Assembly: GCF_000015045.1 (NCBI RefSeq)
Contig: NC_008609.1
Coordinates: 3,200,001-3,264,000, forward strand
Origin: Pelobacter propionicus DSM 2379
GTDB lineage: Bacteria > Desulfobacterota > Desulfuromonadia > Geobacterales > Pseudopelobacteraceae
Direction: 5' to 3'
DNA length: 64,000 bases
The notes beneath the pieces are model-generated. The model did not search any database, had not been told where the DNA came from, and worked only from the letters and a program-made list of their open reading frames with translations. The position numbers were made by a program, and so were the translations under genes. Below are positions 35,985 through 44,048 of this stretch, in pieces (within the stretch, counting starts at the first letter, position 1; the number at the start of each line of letters is the position of its first letter).

Positions 35985-37291
35985 GGGGACTGCTGATCGA
36001 GAGCGTGGTTCCCGGCTCCATCGCCCAGGAAATGGGCATCGCAGCGGGCGACCGGCTGCTGTGCATCAACGGCCAGCGGCTGCGGGACATCATCGACTAC
36101 AGCTACCAGGCCTCGGGTGACGACGAGCTTCTGCTGGAAGTGATGACACCTGGGCAGGAGCTGTGGGAGTACGAGATCCAACGCGAAGCAGGGGAATCCC
36201 TCGGCCTGATCTTTGCCCCCCCCAAACCGGCCCGCTGCCGCAACAACTGCGTCTTCTGCTTCGTCCACCAGCTCCCCAGGGGGCTGCGCAAACCGCTCTA
36301 CGTCAAGGATGAGGACTACCGGCTCTCCTTCCTCAACGGGAATTACGTCACCCTGGCGAACCTGAAACAGTCTGAGCTGAGACGCATCGTGGCGCAGCGC
36401 CTCTCGCCGCTCTACATCTCCGTCCACAGCACCAACCCGGCCCTGCGCGAACAGCTGCTGGGAAGGGCTGGCATCCCCCCCATACTGGAGCAACTGGAAC
36501 AGCTTGTCGCCGCCCGCATAACCCTGCACACCCAGGTGGTGCTCTGCCCCGGCCTGAATGACGGCAAAGAACTGGAACGGACCGTATCCGACCTGGCGGG
36601 ACTTTATCCCGGCGTGCAGTCCCTGGCCGTGGTGCCGCTGGGGCTGACCCGCCACCGTCGAGGACTGCCGCAGCTAAAAGGAGTGGACGGGGAGTACGCG
36701 CGGGAATTGCTGCGTTTTTGGGAGCCACGTTGCAGGGAGATAGCCAAACGACTCGGCCAGCCGTTTCTCTTCCTGGCGGACGAGTTCTACCTCAAGGCGG
36801 GACTCCCCTTCCCCCCCCTGCGCAGCTACGGCGATCTGCCGCAGCTGGAGAACGGGGTGGGCATGGTGCCACTCTTCCTGCGTGACGCGGCCCGGACCCT
36901 GCGAACAGCCCGACAGCTGGGCTCGTTCCGGGTGACGGTGGTGACCGGCGTCTCCGCATTCAGCTTTGTGAGCGACTTTCTTCGGCACCTGGGGGAAAAG
37001 AGCGGGGTGGAGATCCAGCCCCTGGCGGTGGAGAACCGCCTGTTCGGTGAGAGCGTCACCGTCAGCGGACTGGTGGCGGGCAACGACATCATCGCCGCCC
37101 TGACCGGCAGGGAGATCGGAACGGCGCTGCTGCTGCCGGATGTCATGCTCAAGGAGGGGGAGGGGCTCTTTCTGGACGACGTCAGCATGGATGAACTGGG
37201 GCAACGCCTGGGTTGCAGGATCGTGGTTTTCGAGGCCACGCCCCAGGGGTGCTACCGGGCCATCAGGGCTCTGGCGCGGAAAGCGCGCTGA
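35981..37291 (+). CDS. DUF512 radical SAM-like protein with N-terminal PDZ
   Basis: This 436-residue protein begins with a PDZ-like segment (ESVVPGSIAQEMGIAAGDRL) and then has a CX3CX2C cluster motif, CRNNCVFCF near residue 86, followed by VKDEDYRLSFLNGNYVTL. The C-terminal DUF512 region includes VVTGVSAFSFV and LVAGNDIIAALTG. Such PDZ-radical SAM-DUF512 proteins are found in clostridia, cyanobacteria and deltaproteobacteria; the reaction is not established. It ends the mutL-miaA-hfq run. Confidence 0.92.
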   Translation: MRGLLIESVVPGSIAQEMGIAAGDRLLCINGQRLRDIIDYSYQASGDDELLLEVMTPGQELWEYEIQREAGESLGLIFAPPKPARCRNNCVFCFVHQLPRGLRKPLYVKDEDYRLSFLNGNYVTLANLKQSELRRIVAQRLSPLYISVHSTNPALREQLLGRAGIPPILEQLEQLVAARITLHTQVVLCPGLNDGKELERTVSDLAGLYPGVQSLAVVPLGLTRHRRGLPQLKGVDGEYARELLRFWEPRCREIAKRLGQPFLFLADEFYLKAGLPFPPLRSYGDLPQLENGVGMVPLFLRDAARTLRTARQLGSFRVTVVTGVSAFSFVSDFLRHLGEKSGVEIQPLAVENRLFGESVTVSGLVAGNDIIAALTGREIGTALLLPDVMLKEGEGLFLDDVSMDELGQRLGCRIVVFEATPQGCYRAIRALARKAR

Positions 37292-37315
37292 GGGTGGGAA
37301 GCGCCGGGTGCAGGG

Positions 37316-37795
37316 TCATTTTCCCAGCAGTTCCTCGATCCTGGCCCGGTCGAAACCGGTCAGGATCCGGCCGTTGATCATGAAGGTGGGAGTGGAAGTC
37401 ACCCCGGCGCGGGTGGCGATCATGAGCTGTTCCTCCCGCAGCCTGTTCCCCCGGGGAGTGCTGGCAAGTGTGGCGGCGCCATCCAGGGCGCCGGACATGA
37501 CCTGGTGGTATGCACGTTCCCCATCCTTGCGGGAGAGGATGTAGCCGACCTTTTCCCTGGCCCGAGGGTGCCTGGCCAGGGGGTAGAAAAATACATAGCG
37601 GGTCACATCCCCGCGGCCGTCAAGGTAGCGGGAAGCGCTGCGGCAGAAGGGGCAGTCGGGATCGGTGAATTCCACCACGACCTTGGGACCGGAACCGATC
37701 TTCAGCGCCTTGGCGAAATCAAGCTCCGCAGCCTGAAGCGGCGCGGCCAGGCAGAGCCCGGCCACCAGCAGCAGCGCAACCAATGCCCGGATCAT
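37316..37795 (-). CDS. Periplasmic thiol:disulfide protein (DsbC/DsbA-like thioredoxin fold)
   Basis: This 159-residue protein has a signal peptide (LVALLLVAGLCLAAPLQAA) and a thioredoxin fold with active site CPFC (Cys48, Cys51) in TDPDCPFCRSASRYL. The cis-Pro loop is VTSTPTFMINGRIL. It resembles the catalytic domain of DsbC without the dimerisation domain, so isomerase or reductase activity in the periplasm is likely. The ATG at 37795 has GGGAGGG upstream; a GTG at 37804 is too close to that site. It is last in the ispD run. Confidence 0.88.
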   Translation of the reverse strand: MIRALVALLLVAGLCLAAPLQAAELDFAKALKIGSGPKVVVEFTDPDCPFCRSASRYLDGRGDVTRYVFFYPLARHPRAREKVGYILSRKDGERAYHQVMSGALDGAATLASTPRGNRLREEQLMIATRAGVTSTPTFMINGRILTGFDRARIEELLGK

Positions 37796-37825
37796 GGCCG
37801 GCACCCTCCCTGCGGTTGTCCGGCA

Positions 37826-39004
37826 TCATGCACCATCGCACTCTTCCAGGGCGGGGAGCAGGATGATGAACTCGCTCCCCTGTTCCGGTGTGCTCTCGAC
37901 CCAGATCACGCCGCCAAAACCCTTCACCGTCAACGTGCAGTAGGCCAGCCCGAGCCCGGCGCCGCTGCGCCCCTTCCCCCCCTGGCTCGACTGGACGAAA
38001 CGCTCGAAGATCCTCTCCTGATCCTCCGGCGGGATGCCGCTGCCCGTATCCCTGACGCTCAGTCGCACCAGGTGCCCGTGGCCATTGAACAACAGGGAGG
38101 CCTGTTGCGCGGCATAGGCGGGGACCGGCAGTTCCATCGCCCGCTTCGTATCCAGGGAATGGCAGGAGAGGGTGATCATCCCCCCTTCCAGCGTGAACTT
38201 GAGGGCGTTGGAGAGAAGGTTGGTGACGGTCCGGGAAAAGGCACTACGGTCGACGGCCAGCCAGGGAAGATCCGGGTCCACGTCGACGTTCAGCACGACT
38301 CCTTCGCGGCCGGCCAGCATGCCGAACCTGCCAACAATGGCCGAAAGCAGTTCCCGGGGATCGCTGGGCTGCAGGTCCAGGCGCATGCGGCCAGCCTCGA
38401 AGCGATGGATATCCAGCAGGTTGTCAATCATGGCAACCACTTCATTGCAGCTGTCGATGGCGGACTGGAGATACTCGGACTGCTCCTGGTCGACCGGCCC
38501 CAGGCACCCCTCGCGCATGATGTCGATGGAGCCGATCACGGCGGTGATCGGGTTCTTCATGTCATGGGAGAGCATGGAGACGAAGTCGTCCTTTTCCCGT
38601 TCCAGGCGCTGCTTTTCCAGGCGCATGGCGCGGTTGGCGATGGCCTGGTCCACCCGCTGGAGCACATCGTTGAACTCGAAGGGCTTGGCAAAGTAATCCA
38701 TGGCGCCGTTTTTCATGCAGTTCACCGCCATGCTCTCGCTGCCATGGCCGCTCATCATGATCACGGCAACATCGTTTCCGCTCTCCCTGATCTGTTCCAG
38801 CACCTGCACACCGCTCATCTGCGGCATCCAGATATCCAGCAGCACCAGGGCATAGGTTTTTTCCGCCAGCAGCGCCAGGCACTGCTCGCCATCCTTGGCC
38901 CATTCGGTCAGATAGCCGGACTCCTCCAGGTGCAGGGAGAGGATCTTGGCCACCAGCATCTCGTCATCAACGATCAAAACCCTCTGGGGAGTCTGTGGGC
39001 TCAT
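37826..39004 (-). CDS. Hybrid receiver-histidine kinase
   Basis: This 392-residue two-component protein has a receiver domain first (1-120; VLIVDDEML, phosphoacceptor Asp in [13 protein letters not shown], Lys in [10 protein letters not shown]). A short coiled linker leads to a HisKA domain with the phosphorylated His in [15 protein letters not shown], and a HATPase_c domain with N-box LLSNALKFT and G-boxes [11 protein letters not shown] and GAGLGLAYC. There is no membrane segment, so it is cytosolic and receives phosphoryl from another kinase. Its ATG overlaps the ispD stop. Confidence 0.95.
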   Translation of the reverse strand: MSPQTPQRVLIVDDEMLVAKILSLHLEESGYLTEWAKDGEQCLALLAEKTYALVLLDIWMPQMSGVQVLEQIRESGNDVAVIMMSGHGSESMAVNCMKNGAMDYFAKPFEFNDVLQRVDQAIANRAMRLEKQRLEREKDDFVSMLSHDMKNPITAVIGSIDIMREGCLGPVDQEQSEYLQSAIDSCNEVVAMIDNLLDIHRFEAGRMRLDLQPSDPRELLSAIVGRFGMLAGREGVVLNVDVDPDLPWLAVDRSAFSRTVTNLLSNALKFTLEGGMITLSCHSLDTKRAMELPVPAYAAQQASLLFNGHGHLVRLSVRDTGSGIPPEDQERIFERFVQSSQGGKGRSGAGLGLAYCTLTVKGFGGVIWVESTPEQGSEFIILLPALEECDGA

Positions 39005-39717
39005 GGGAGCACCTGCCGAAAAGCGGCCAGAAAGGCTTCCGCCAGAATAAGGTCTTCGGGAGTGGTGATCTTTATGTTGCGGTAATCGCCCGGCACGATC
39101 CGCACCCGCCCACCGCGCCGCTCCACCAGCGACGAATCGTCGGTACCGGCGAAGCCGGCCTCCTCGGCGCTCTGGTGGGCCTCGCAGATAACGCCGTAAC
39201 GGAACGACTGGGGGGTCTGGGCCTGCCAGAGGGTCGAGCGGTCCGGCGTATCCTGGACAACGCCGTCCCGCACCGTCTTGATGGTATCCTTGGCCCTCAC
39301 CGCCACCAGCGCCCCGTCGCCGGAGCTTGCCGCGGCAATGGATTCCCGCAAGAGGTCAGGGGAGATGAACGGCCTGACACCGTCGTGGATCAGCACCACG
39401 TCATCGGCGGCGGCATGGCGCTTCAAGGCCTTGAGGCCGTTCATGACCGAATTCTGGCGTTCCCGGCCACCGGGAACGATTTCGATCACCTTGGTGAAGC
39501 CGCAGGCACTGACCACCTGGTCGCGGCAGTAGGCGATCTCGTCGGCGGGGGTCACCAGGCAGATGCCAGTGATGCGGGGGCACTGCTGGAATACCGCCAG
39601 GGTGTGGGCCAGAATGGGAAGGCCGCCCAGTTGCAGGTACTGCTTGTTCACGGAAGCGCCCATGCGCTTCCCCATTCCGGCAGCCGGTATCAGGGCAAAG
39701 GCCTTGCAAGCTTTCAT
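39001..39717 (-). CDS. ispD: 2-C-methyl-D-erythritol 4-phosphate cytidylyltransferase
   Basis: This 238-residue IspD makes CDP-methylerythritol in the MEP isoprenoid pathway. The CTP-binding block is [12 protein letters not shown], followed by [41 protein letters not shown] and TDDSSLVER. The start at 39717 follows GAGGAAAGACG. No IspF is fused or adjacent. It is co-transcribed with a hybrid kinase downstream, which is not a usual neighbour. Confidence 0.95.
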   Translation of the reverse strand: MKACKAFALIPAAGMGKRMGASVNKQYLQLGGLPILAHTLAVFQQCPRITGICLVTPADEIAYCRDQVVSACGFTKVIEIVPGGRERQNSVMNGLKALKRHAAADDVVLIHDGVRPFISPDLLRESIAAASSGDGALVAVRAKDTIKTVRDGVVQDTPDRSTLWQAQTPQSFRYGVICEAHQSAEEAGFAGTDDSSLVERRGGRVRIVPGDYRNIKITTPEDLILAEAFLAAFRQVLP

Positions 39718-39816
39718 CGTCTTTCCTCGCGAGCGCCGCGACCGCCCATGTTCAGTGGTGCGGCGAGCGCTGAAATATCCCGGCCGGTCAGCAGCCATGG
39801 CCGCCATGCCGGCGGT

Positions 39817-40506
39817 TCAGCGGCCCATCTTGAACTCTGCTGCCAGGGTAGCGGTGACACCGCCATCGATCAGCACCCTGCCGCCGTACTCGGCATTCTT
39901 CTGGACCAACCTGGAGGCAGCCTCGGCATCCCTGCACCGGAATGCGTCCAGGATCTTGTCGTGCTCCTGCACCGACACGGCCATCCTTCCGGGAAGACTT
40001 AAGGACATGTGGCGAAGACGCTGGAAACGGGTGATCAGGCTATAGATCATCTCTTTGAGCTTCTCATTGTCGGAGGCATTGATGAAGACGGCGTGGAATT
40101 CGTCATGGAGCTTGAAAAAGCCCTTCACGTCGTTGGCAGCGGCCAGTTCGCCAAGCCGGGCATTGATGGAGTGGAGGCGCTCCAGCTCCTTGTCGGTCAG
40201 CCTCTGGCAGGCCCGCTGGGCGGCATACCCCTCCAGAATGCTCTTGATGGCGTAGAAATCCTCAACCTCTTTCAGGTTGAACTCGCTGACAACCGCCCCC
40301 CGCCGAGGAATCACCGTCAGGTACCCCTCGGATTCCAGCTGCCGGAACGCCTCGCGGATCGGCGTACGGCTGATGCCGAAACGCTCGGCCAGCTCCGGCT
40401 CCGACACCTTGCAGCCTTCCTTGAGCGATCCGGAGATGATGGCGTCACGAATGTTTTCCAGGATCTTTTCGCGCAGCGTGGGATGCTTTTCAATCGGTTT
40501 TGGCAT
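39817..40506 (-). CDS. GntR-family regulator with FCD domain
   Basis: This 229-residue repressor-type regulator has an N-terminal winged helix (LREKILENIRDAIISGSL, VSEPELAERFGISRTPIRE, GYLTVIPRRGAVVSEF) and a C-terminal all-helical FCD domain that binds a carboxylate ligand with metal (HDEFHAVFINAS, VQEHDKILDAF). The ligand is unknown; lactate, citrate, pyruvate and uronate sensors have this architecture. GGAGATTTGGAT precedes the ATG at 40506. A palindrome overlapping its own promoter suggests autoregulation. Confidence 0.93.
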   Translation of the reverse strand: MPKPIEKHPTLREKILENIRDAIISGSLKEGCKVSEPELAERFGISRTPIREAFRQLESEGYLTVIPRRGAVVSEFNLKEVEDFYAIKSILEGYAAQRACQRLTDKELERLHSINARLGELAAANDVKGFFKLHDEFHAVFINASDNEKLKEMIYSLITRFQRLRHMSLSLPGRMAVSVQEHDKILDAFRCRDAEAASRLVQKNAEYGGRVLIDGGVTATLAAEFKMGR

Positions 40507-40535
40507 ATCCAAATCTCCGGGCAAAAATTTTGGTT

Positions 40536-40563
40536 ATTGTATACTGTATGCAAAATTTGTCAA
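40536..40563 (-). promoter_or_regulatory. GntR promoter with overlapping operator palindrome
   Basis: On the minus strand TTGACA (40563-40558), a 16-base spacer and TACAAT (40541-40536) form a promoter. The spacer and -10 are covered by a 17-bp near-perfect palindrome, TTGTATAC-T-GTATGCAA (40537-40553), of the type bound by FCD GntR regulators. Binding there would block RNA polymerase. Confidence 0.7.
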
Positions 40564-40686
40564 CTCTAACATTTTGTATTTGAAAAGTTTTTTTGAGTAC
40601 AATCCTTTTTCGCCCGCTTTCGGAGGGGGGCGCGACGCGCGGCTTTGGCACACGGGCTACAATTCCTTGAAATTTGCACTGCCAGA

Positions 40687-41769
40687 ATGTACTCTTACCA
40701 TTCGCACGAGGCGCCCGTGGATCCTGTCCGACACCTGAAAATATCCGTAGCCATCCTGCTTCTGCTGGTTTCCGCGGGCACCATCGGCTTCATGTCCATC
40801 GAACACTGGAGCCTCCTGGACGCCCTGTACATGACCATCATCACCCTGGGGACCGTCGGCTTCAAGGAGGTCCACGACCTGTCCGACACCGGCAAGGGCT
40901 TCACCATGTCGCTGATCGTGGTGGGCGTCAGCGTGCTGGGGTATATCGTGGGCAGCCTGGCCCAGATCATGTTCGAAGGACAGATTCAGCGGGTCATCGG
41001 GAGAAAAAAAGTGGAAAAGAAGATCGAGGCTCTTCGCGGGCACTACATTGTCTGCGGTTTTGGCCGGATCGGCTCGCTGATCTGCAGGGAATTCTTTTCC
41101 CACAAACTCCCCTTCGTGGTGGTGGAAAAGCACGTCGAGACCCTGGAAAAGCTTGAGGAGAGCGGCTACCTGCACATCAGGGGGGACGCCACCCAGGACG
41201 AGAGCATGCTCAAGGCGGGCATCAAGCGGGCCAAGGGGCTGATCTCGGTAGTCTCCTCCGACGCCGACAACGTCTACATCACCCTGACCGCGCGCGGCCT
41301 CAACCCCGAGCTCTTCATCCTGGCCCGTTCCAGCGACGAGAGCTCGGACATCAAGCTGAAGCGGGCCGGCGCCTCCAAGGTCATCTCCCCCTACGTCATC
41401 GGCGGAACCAGGATGGCCCAGTCAATCCTGCAACCCAACGTGGTCGACTTCATCGAGATCGCCACCGGCAGCGACCACCTGGACCTGCAGATGGAGGAAA
41501 TCACCATTCCCCCCGACTCGGTCTTTGCCGGCGAGACACTGGTCAGCTCCGGGTTCCGCCGGGAAACCGGCGTGATCATCATCGGCATCAAGAAGGCCCA
41601 CGGAAAGATGGTCTTCAACCCGCACTCCCAGGCCAAGATCGACGGCGACGACACCCTGATCGTCCTGGGAGAACCCTTATCCATCGCAAAGCTGGAAGAT
41701 TTGATACTTCATGCCGGACCAGCCTCCATCATCAAGCAGCAGCTCAAGAGACACAGCCACCATGAATAG
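40687..41769 (+). CDS. Potassium channel protein with TrkA-N/TrkA-C (RCK) domain
   Basis: This protein of about 360 residues is like MthK/Kch: two membrane helices with a pore loop, then a cytosolic RCK domain. The filter region reads TLGTVGFKEV, so the usual TVGYGD is TVGFKE. The RCK Rossmann motif is VCGFGRIG. TrkA-C follows (DSVFAGETLVSSGFRRETG). ATG at 40687 lacks a good ribosome site; GTG at 40717 with GAGG 6 bases upstream is a real alternative and keeps both helices. The next gene overlaps its end by 8 bases. Confidence 0.9.
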   Translation: MYSYHSHEAPVDPVRHLKISVAILLLLVSAGTIGFMSIEHWSLLDALYMTIITLGTVGFKEVHDLSDTGKGFTMSLIVVGVSVLGYIVGSLAQIMFEGQIQRVIGRKKVEKKIEALRGHYIVCGFGRIGSLICREFFSHKLPFVVVEKHVETLEKLEESGYLHIRGDATQDESMLKAGIKRAKGLISVVSSDADNVYITLTARGLNPELFILARSSDESSDIKLKRAGASKVISPYVIGGTRMAQSILQPNVVDFIEIATGSDHLDLQMEEITIPPDSVFAGETLVSSGFRRETGVIIIGIKKAHGKMVFNPHSQAKIDGDDTLIVLGEPLSIAKLEDLILHAGPASIIKQQLKRHSHHE

Positions 41770-42529
41770 AAAAATACACGCCCACGTCCCCTACCCCCTG
41801 CTCTCCGAGAGCCTGGACCGCATCCTGCGCGAGCGCATCAACCCCGAAGTGTACTTCTCCTGCGAGGCTTTGGACGCGTTCACCGCGGAACGGTTGACCG
41901 AGTCGGCCAGTCGGCTGCGGGAGGCCGGGCTTAACACCACCATCCATGCCGCCTTCATGGACTTGAATCCCGGCGCAACGGACGTCACCATCCGCGAGGC
42001 GACCCGCAAGCGCTTCGAGCAGGTCTTTCAGGCGGCCGAGATCCTCGGGCCGCGGGTGATCGTCTTTCACCCCGGCCTGGACGAACTGCGCCACGGCAAC
42101 AGCCGTACGGCCTGGCTCAGGCACAGCATCGACTTCTGGCAGGGGCTGCTGCCCCGGGCAACCGCCATCGGCAGCATCATCGCCGTGGAAAACATCTTCG
42201 AGAAGGAGCCCTCCTCCCTGCGCGACCTGCTGGAGGCCATCGACTCCCCCTCGTTCCGCCACTGTTTCGACGTGGGGCACTGGAACATGTTCTCCACGGT
42301 CGGCCTGGAGGAGTGGTTCGCCGAGCTGGGCTCCTTCATGGCTGAAATCCATCTGCACGACAACTTCGGCCAGGCGGACGAGCACCTCCCCCTGGGGGAG
42401 GGCGAAATCGACTTTGACCAGCTCTTCGACCTCCTGGACAGCTTCGCCCCCGAGGCGGTCTTGACCATCGAAGCCCACTCCAACGAGCGCCTGGAGCGCT
42501 CGCTGAAGAACATCCAGAAATACCTGTAG
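41762..42529 (+). CDS. Sugar phosphate isomerase/epimerase-like TIM-barrel protein
   Basis: This 255-residue protein of the AP endonuclease 2/xylose isomerase-like TIM barrel has metal-ligand candidates His in VIFHPGL, Glu in IAVENIFEKE, Asp/His in FDVGHWN, His in IHLHDNFG and Glu in LTIEAHS. These match the binuclear metal site of the family. The substrate is not known. The ATG lies within the end of the channel gene. galE follows 67 bases later. Confidence 0.87.
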   Translation: MNRKIHAHVPYPLLSESLDRILRERINPEVYFSCEALDAFTAERLTESASRLREAGLNTTIHAAFMDLNPGATDVTIREATRKRFEQVFQAAEILGPRVIVFHPGLDELRHGNSRTAWLRHSIDFWQGLLPRATAIGSIIAVENIFEKEPSSLRDLLEAIDSPSFRHCFDVGHWNMFSTVGLEEWFAELGSFMAEIHLHDNFGQADEHLPLGEGEIDFDQLFDLLDSFAPEAVLTIEAHSNERLERSLKNIQKYL

Positions 42530-42596
42530 TTCATCCCAATCAAGGGGCGGCCCCCGCGGGGGAAGCAGATTCGCCGTCCCGCCTCAAGGAATGCCC

Positions 42597-43592
42597 ATGT
42601 CTGAAACAATCCTCGTTACCGGCGGCTGCGGCTACATCGGCAGCCACGTTGTCCGTCAACTGTCCGAATCGGGCCACCGGGTGGTGGTGTACGACAACCT
42701 CTCCACCGGCTTTCCCAATGCCCTTGTAAACGGGGAGGAGCTGATCCTGGCCGACCTGAGCGACACGGCGGCCCTGAACGACGCCTTCCAGAGCCACCGA
42801 TTCTCCACCGTGCTGCACTTTGCCGCTGCCATCATCGCCCCTGAATCGGTCTCGCTGCCGTTGAAATACTACGGCAACAACACCCGCAACACCCTGGGAC
42901 TGCTGGAGACATGCGTCAGGCATCGCGTCAAGCGCTTCATCTTCTCCAGCACCGCCGCCGTGTACGGCTTTCCCGAGGGAGGAGTGGCCGCCGAGGAGAG
43001 CGTCCTGGCCCCCATCAACCCCTACGGCACCTCCAAGCTGATGAGCGAGTGGATGCTCAGGGACACCTGCGCTGCCCACGACATGAAGTACGTGGCCCTG
43101 CGCTACTTCAACGTGGCCGGTGCCGACCCCCTGGCCCGCATGGGGCAGCGCACCCCCGAGGCGACCCACCTGATCAAGGTGGCCTGCCAGGCCGCCCTGG
43201 GGATGCGGGAACGCATTGCCATCTACGGCACCGACTACCCCACCCCCGACGGCACCGGCGTACGCGACTACATCCACATCGAGGATTTGGCCTCGGCCCA
43301 CCTGCACGCCCTCACGTACCTGGAGCAGGGGGGAGAGCCGACCGCCATGAACGTGGGCTACGGTCGCGGCAGCAGCGTAAGAGAGGTCCTGAATCTGGTG
43401 AAAGAGGTAAGCGGCGTGGATTTCAGGGTGGTGGAGGAGGATCGCCGCCCCGGAGACCCGGCCTCGCTGGTTGCCCGGGCGGAGAGGATCGGCGAACTCA
43501 CCGGCTGGAAGCCCAGGCACAATGACCTGCGCGGCATCATCGCCGACGCCTGGCGGTGGGAGAGCAAGCTGGCGGCACTGCCGAAACAGTGA
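42597..43592 (+). CDS. galE: UDP-glucose 4-epimerase
   Basis: This 331-residue extended SDR interconverts UDP-glucose and UDP-galactose for surface polysaccharides. The NAD site is VTGGCGYIGSHVV, the catalytic pair is YGTSK with Ser in FSSTAAVYG, and RYFNVAGAD and GTGVRDYIHIEDLA are GalE-typical. ATG at 42597 is preferred because AAGGA lies 6 bases upstream; the ATG at 42591 abuts the ribosome site. A terminator follows. Confidence 0.95.
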   Translation: MSETILVTGGCGYIGSHVVRQLSESGHRVVVYDNLSTGFPNALVNGEELILADLSDTAALNDAFQSHRFSTVLHFAAAIIAPESVSLPLKYYGNNTRNTLGLLETCVRHRVKRFIFSSTAAVYGFPEGGVAAEESVLAPINPYGTSKLMSEWMLRDTCAAHDMKYVALRYFNVAGADPLARMGQRTPEATHLIKVACQAALGMRERIAIYGTDYPTPDGTGVRDYIHIEDLASAHLHALTYLEQGGEPTAMNVGYGRGSSVREVLNLVKEVSGVDFRVVEEDRRPGDPASLVARAERIGELTGWKPRHNDLRGIIADAWRWESKLAALPKQ

Positions 43593-43610
43593 CCGTTGCC
43601 GAGCGAAAAG

Positions 43611-43653
43611 AGAGAAGGGCGGCCGTCATCCCGACAGCCGCCCTTCTCTTGTC
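43611..43653 (+). terminator. Hairpin terminator after galE
   Basis: AGAGAAGGGCGGC pairs with GCCGCCCTTCTCT (13 bp), followed by TGTC. The T tract is weak but the stem is strong and lies 18 bases after the galE stop. Confidence 0.65.
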
Positions 43654-43976
43654 ATCCTCCGGGACATTACCCGCGCACCCCTGAATCAGCCGAACAGCAG
43701 TGCGGAATGCACTCCCGTACCAAGGAAGGAGAGCAGCCGATCCAGATTATCGAAATTGCTGGCTCGCATGGTGAGGCCTTCTTTGAATAGACTATGAGTA
43801 GATAAAATCGCTAAAAATCGGGTAGTATCGACTAATTATCATCTGTATAGCGGGTTCATATGAATAAAAATGGAATTGATGTTAAAGGGAACATACCGTT
43901 CTTGTTTTGCAACGGTTGAGAGCTGTGGGACCTGTTTAATCTTCAACACTTCAATGCCAAGCACCGTAGGTTGCCG
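43654..43976. other. AT-rich intergenic stretch with no convincing gene
   Basis: From about 43790 to 43910 the base composition turns AT-rich, unlike the flanks. A 27-codon open frame on the minus strand (43769-43686, MRASNFDNLDRLLSFLG) exists, but nothing supports its expression. No tRNA, CRISPR or transposase was seen. It looks like decayed or foreign DNA. Confidence 0.5.
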
Positions 43977-43985
43977 CTCAGGCTT

Positions 43986-44048
43986 TCAGAACGATTCGAG
44001 AAACTCCCGCAGCCTGACACACTCCACCCCGATGTTGCCATCAGTTAT
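43986..44048 (-). pseudogene. Remnant of a cysteine hydrolase C-terminus
   Basis: The minus strand encodes ITDGNIGVECVRLREFLESF and a stop. The intact gene at 47878-48450 ends NIGVECVTLREFLQSF with ITDLK before it, so this is the last 20 codons of a paralogue. The DNA match continues through the stop and 8 bases beyond (TCAGGCTT). The fragment overlaps the ppc stop codon. The upstream part of that gene is gone, replaced by ppc. Confidence 0.8.

Noticed and set aside
37505-39085. 526-codon plus-strand frame opposite the hybrid kinase and thiol protein
   Set aside because: It runs across two well-supported minus-strand genes and has no recognisable domain or ribosome site.
43686-43769. 27-codon minus-strand frame MRASNFDNLDRLLSFLG
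   Set aside because: It could be a small protein or a remnant, but nothing beyond an ATG and a weak GAAGG supports it.
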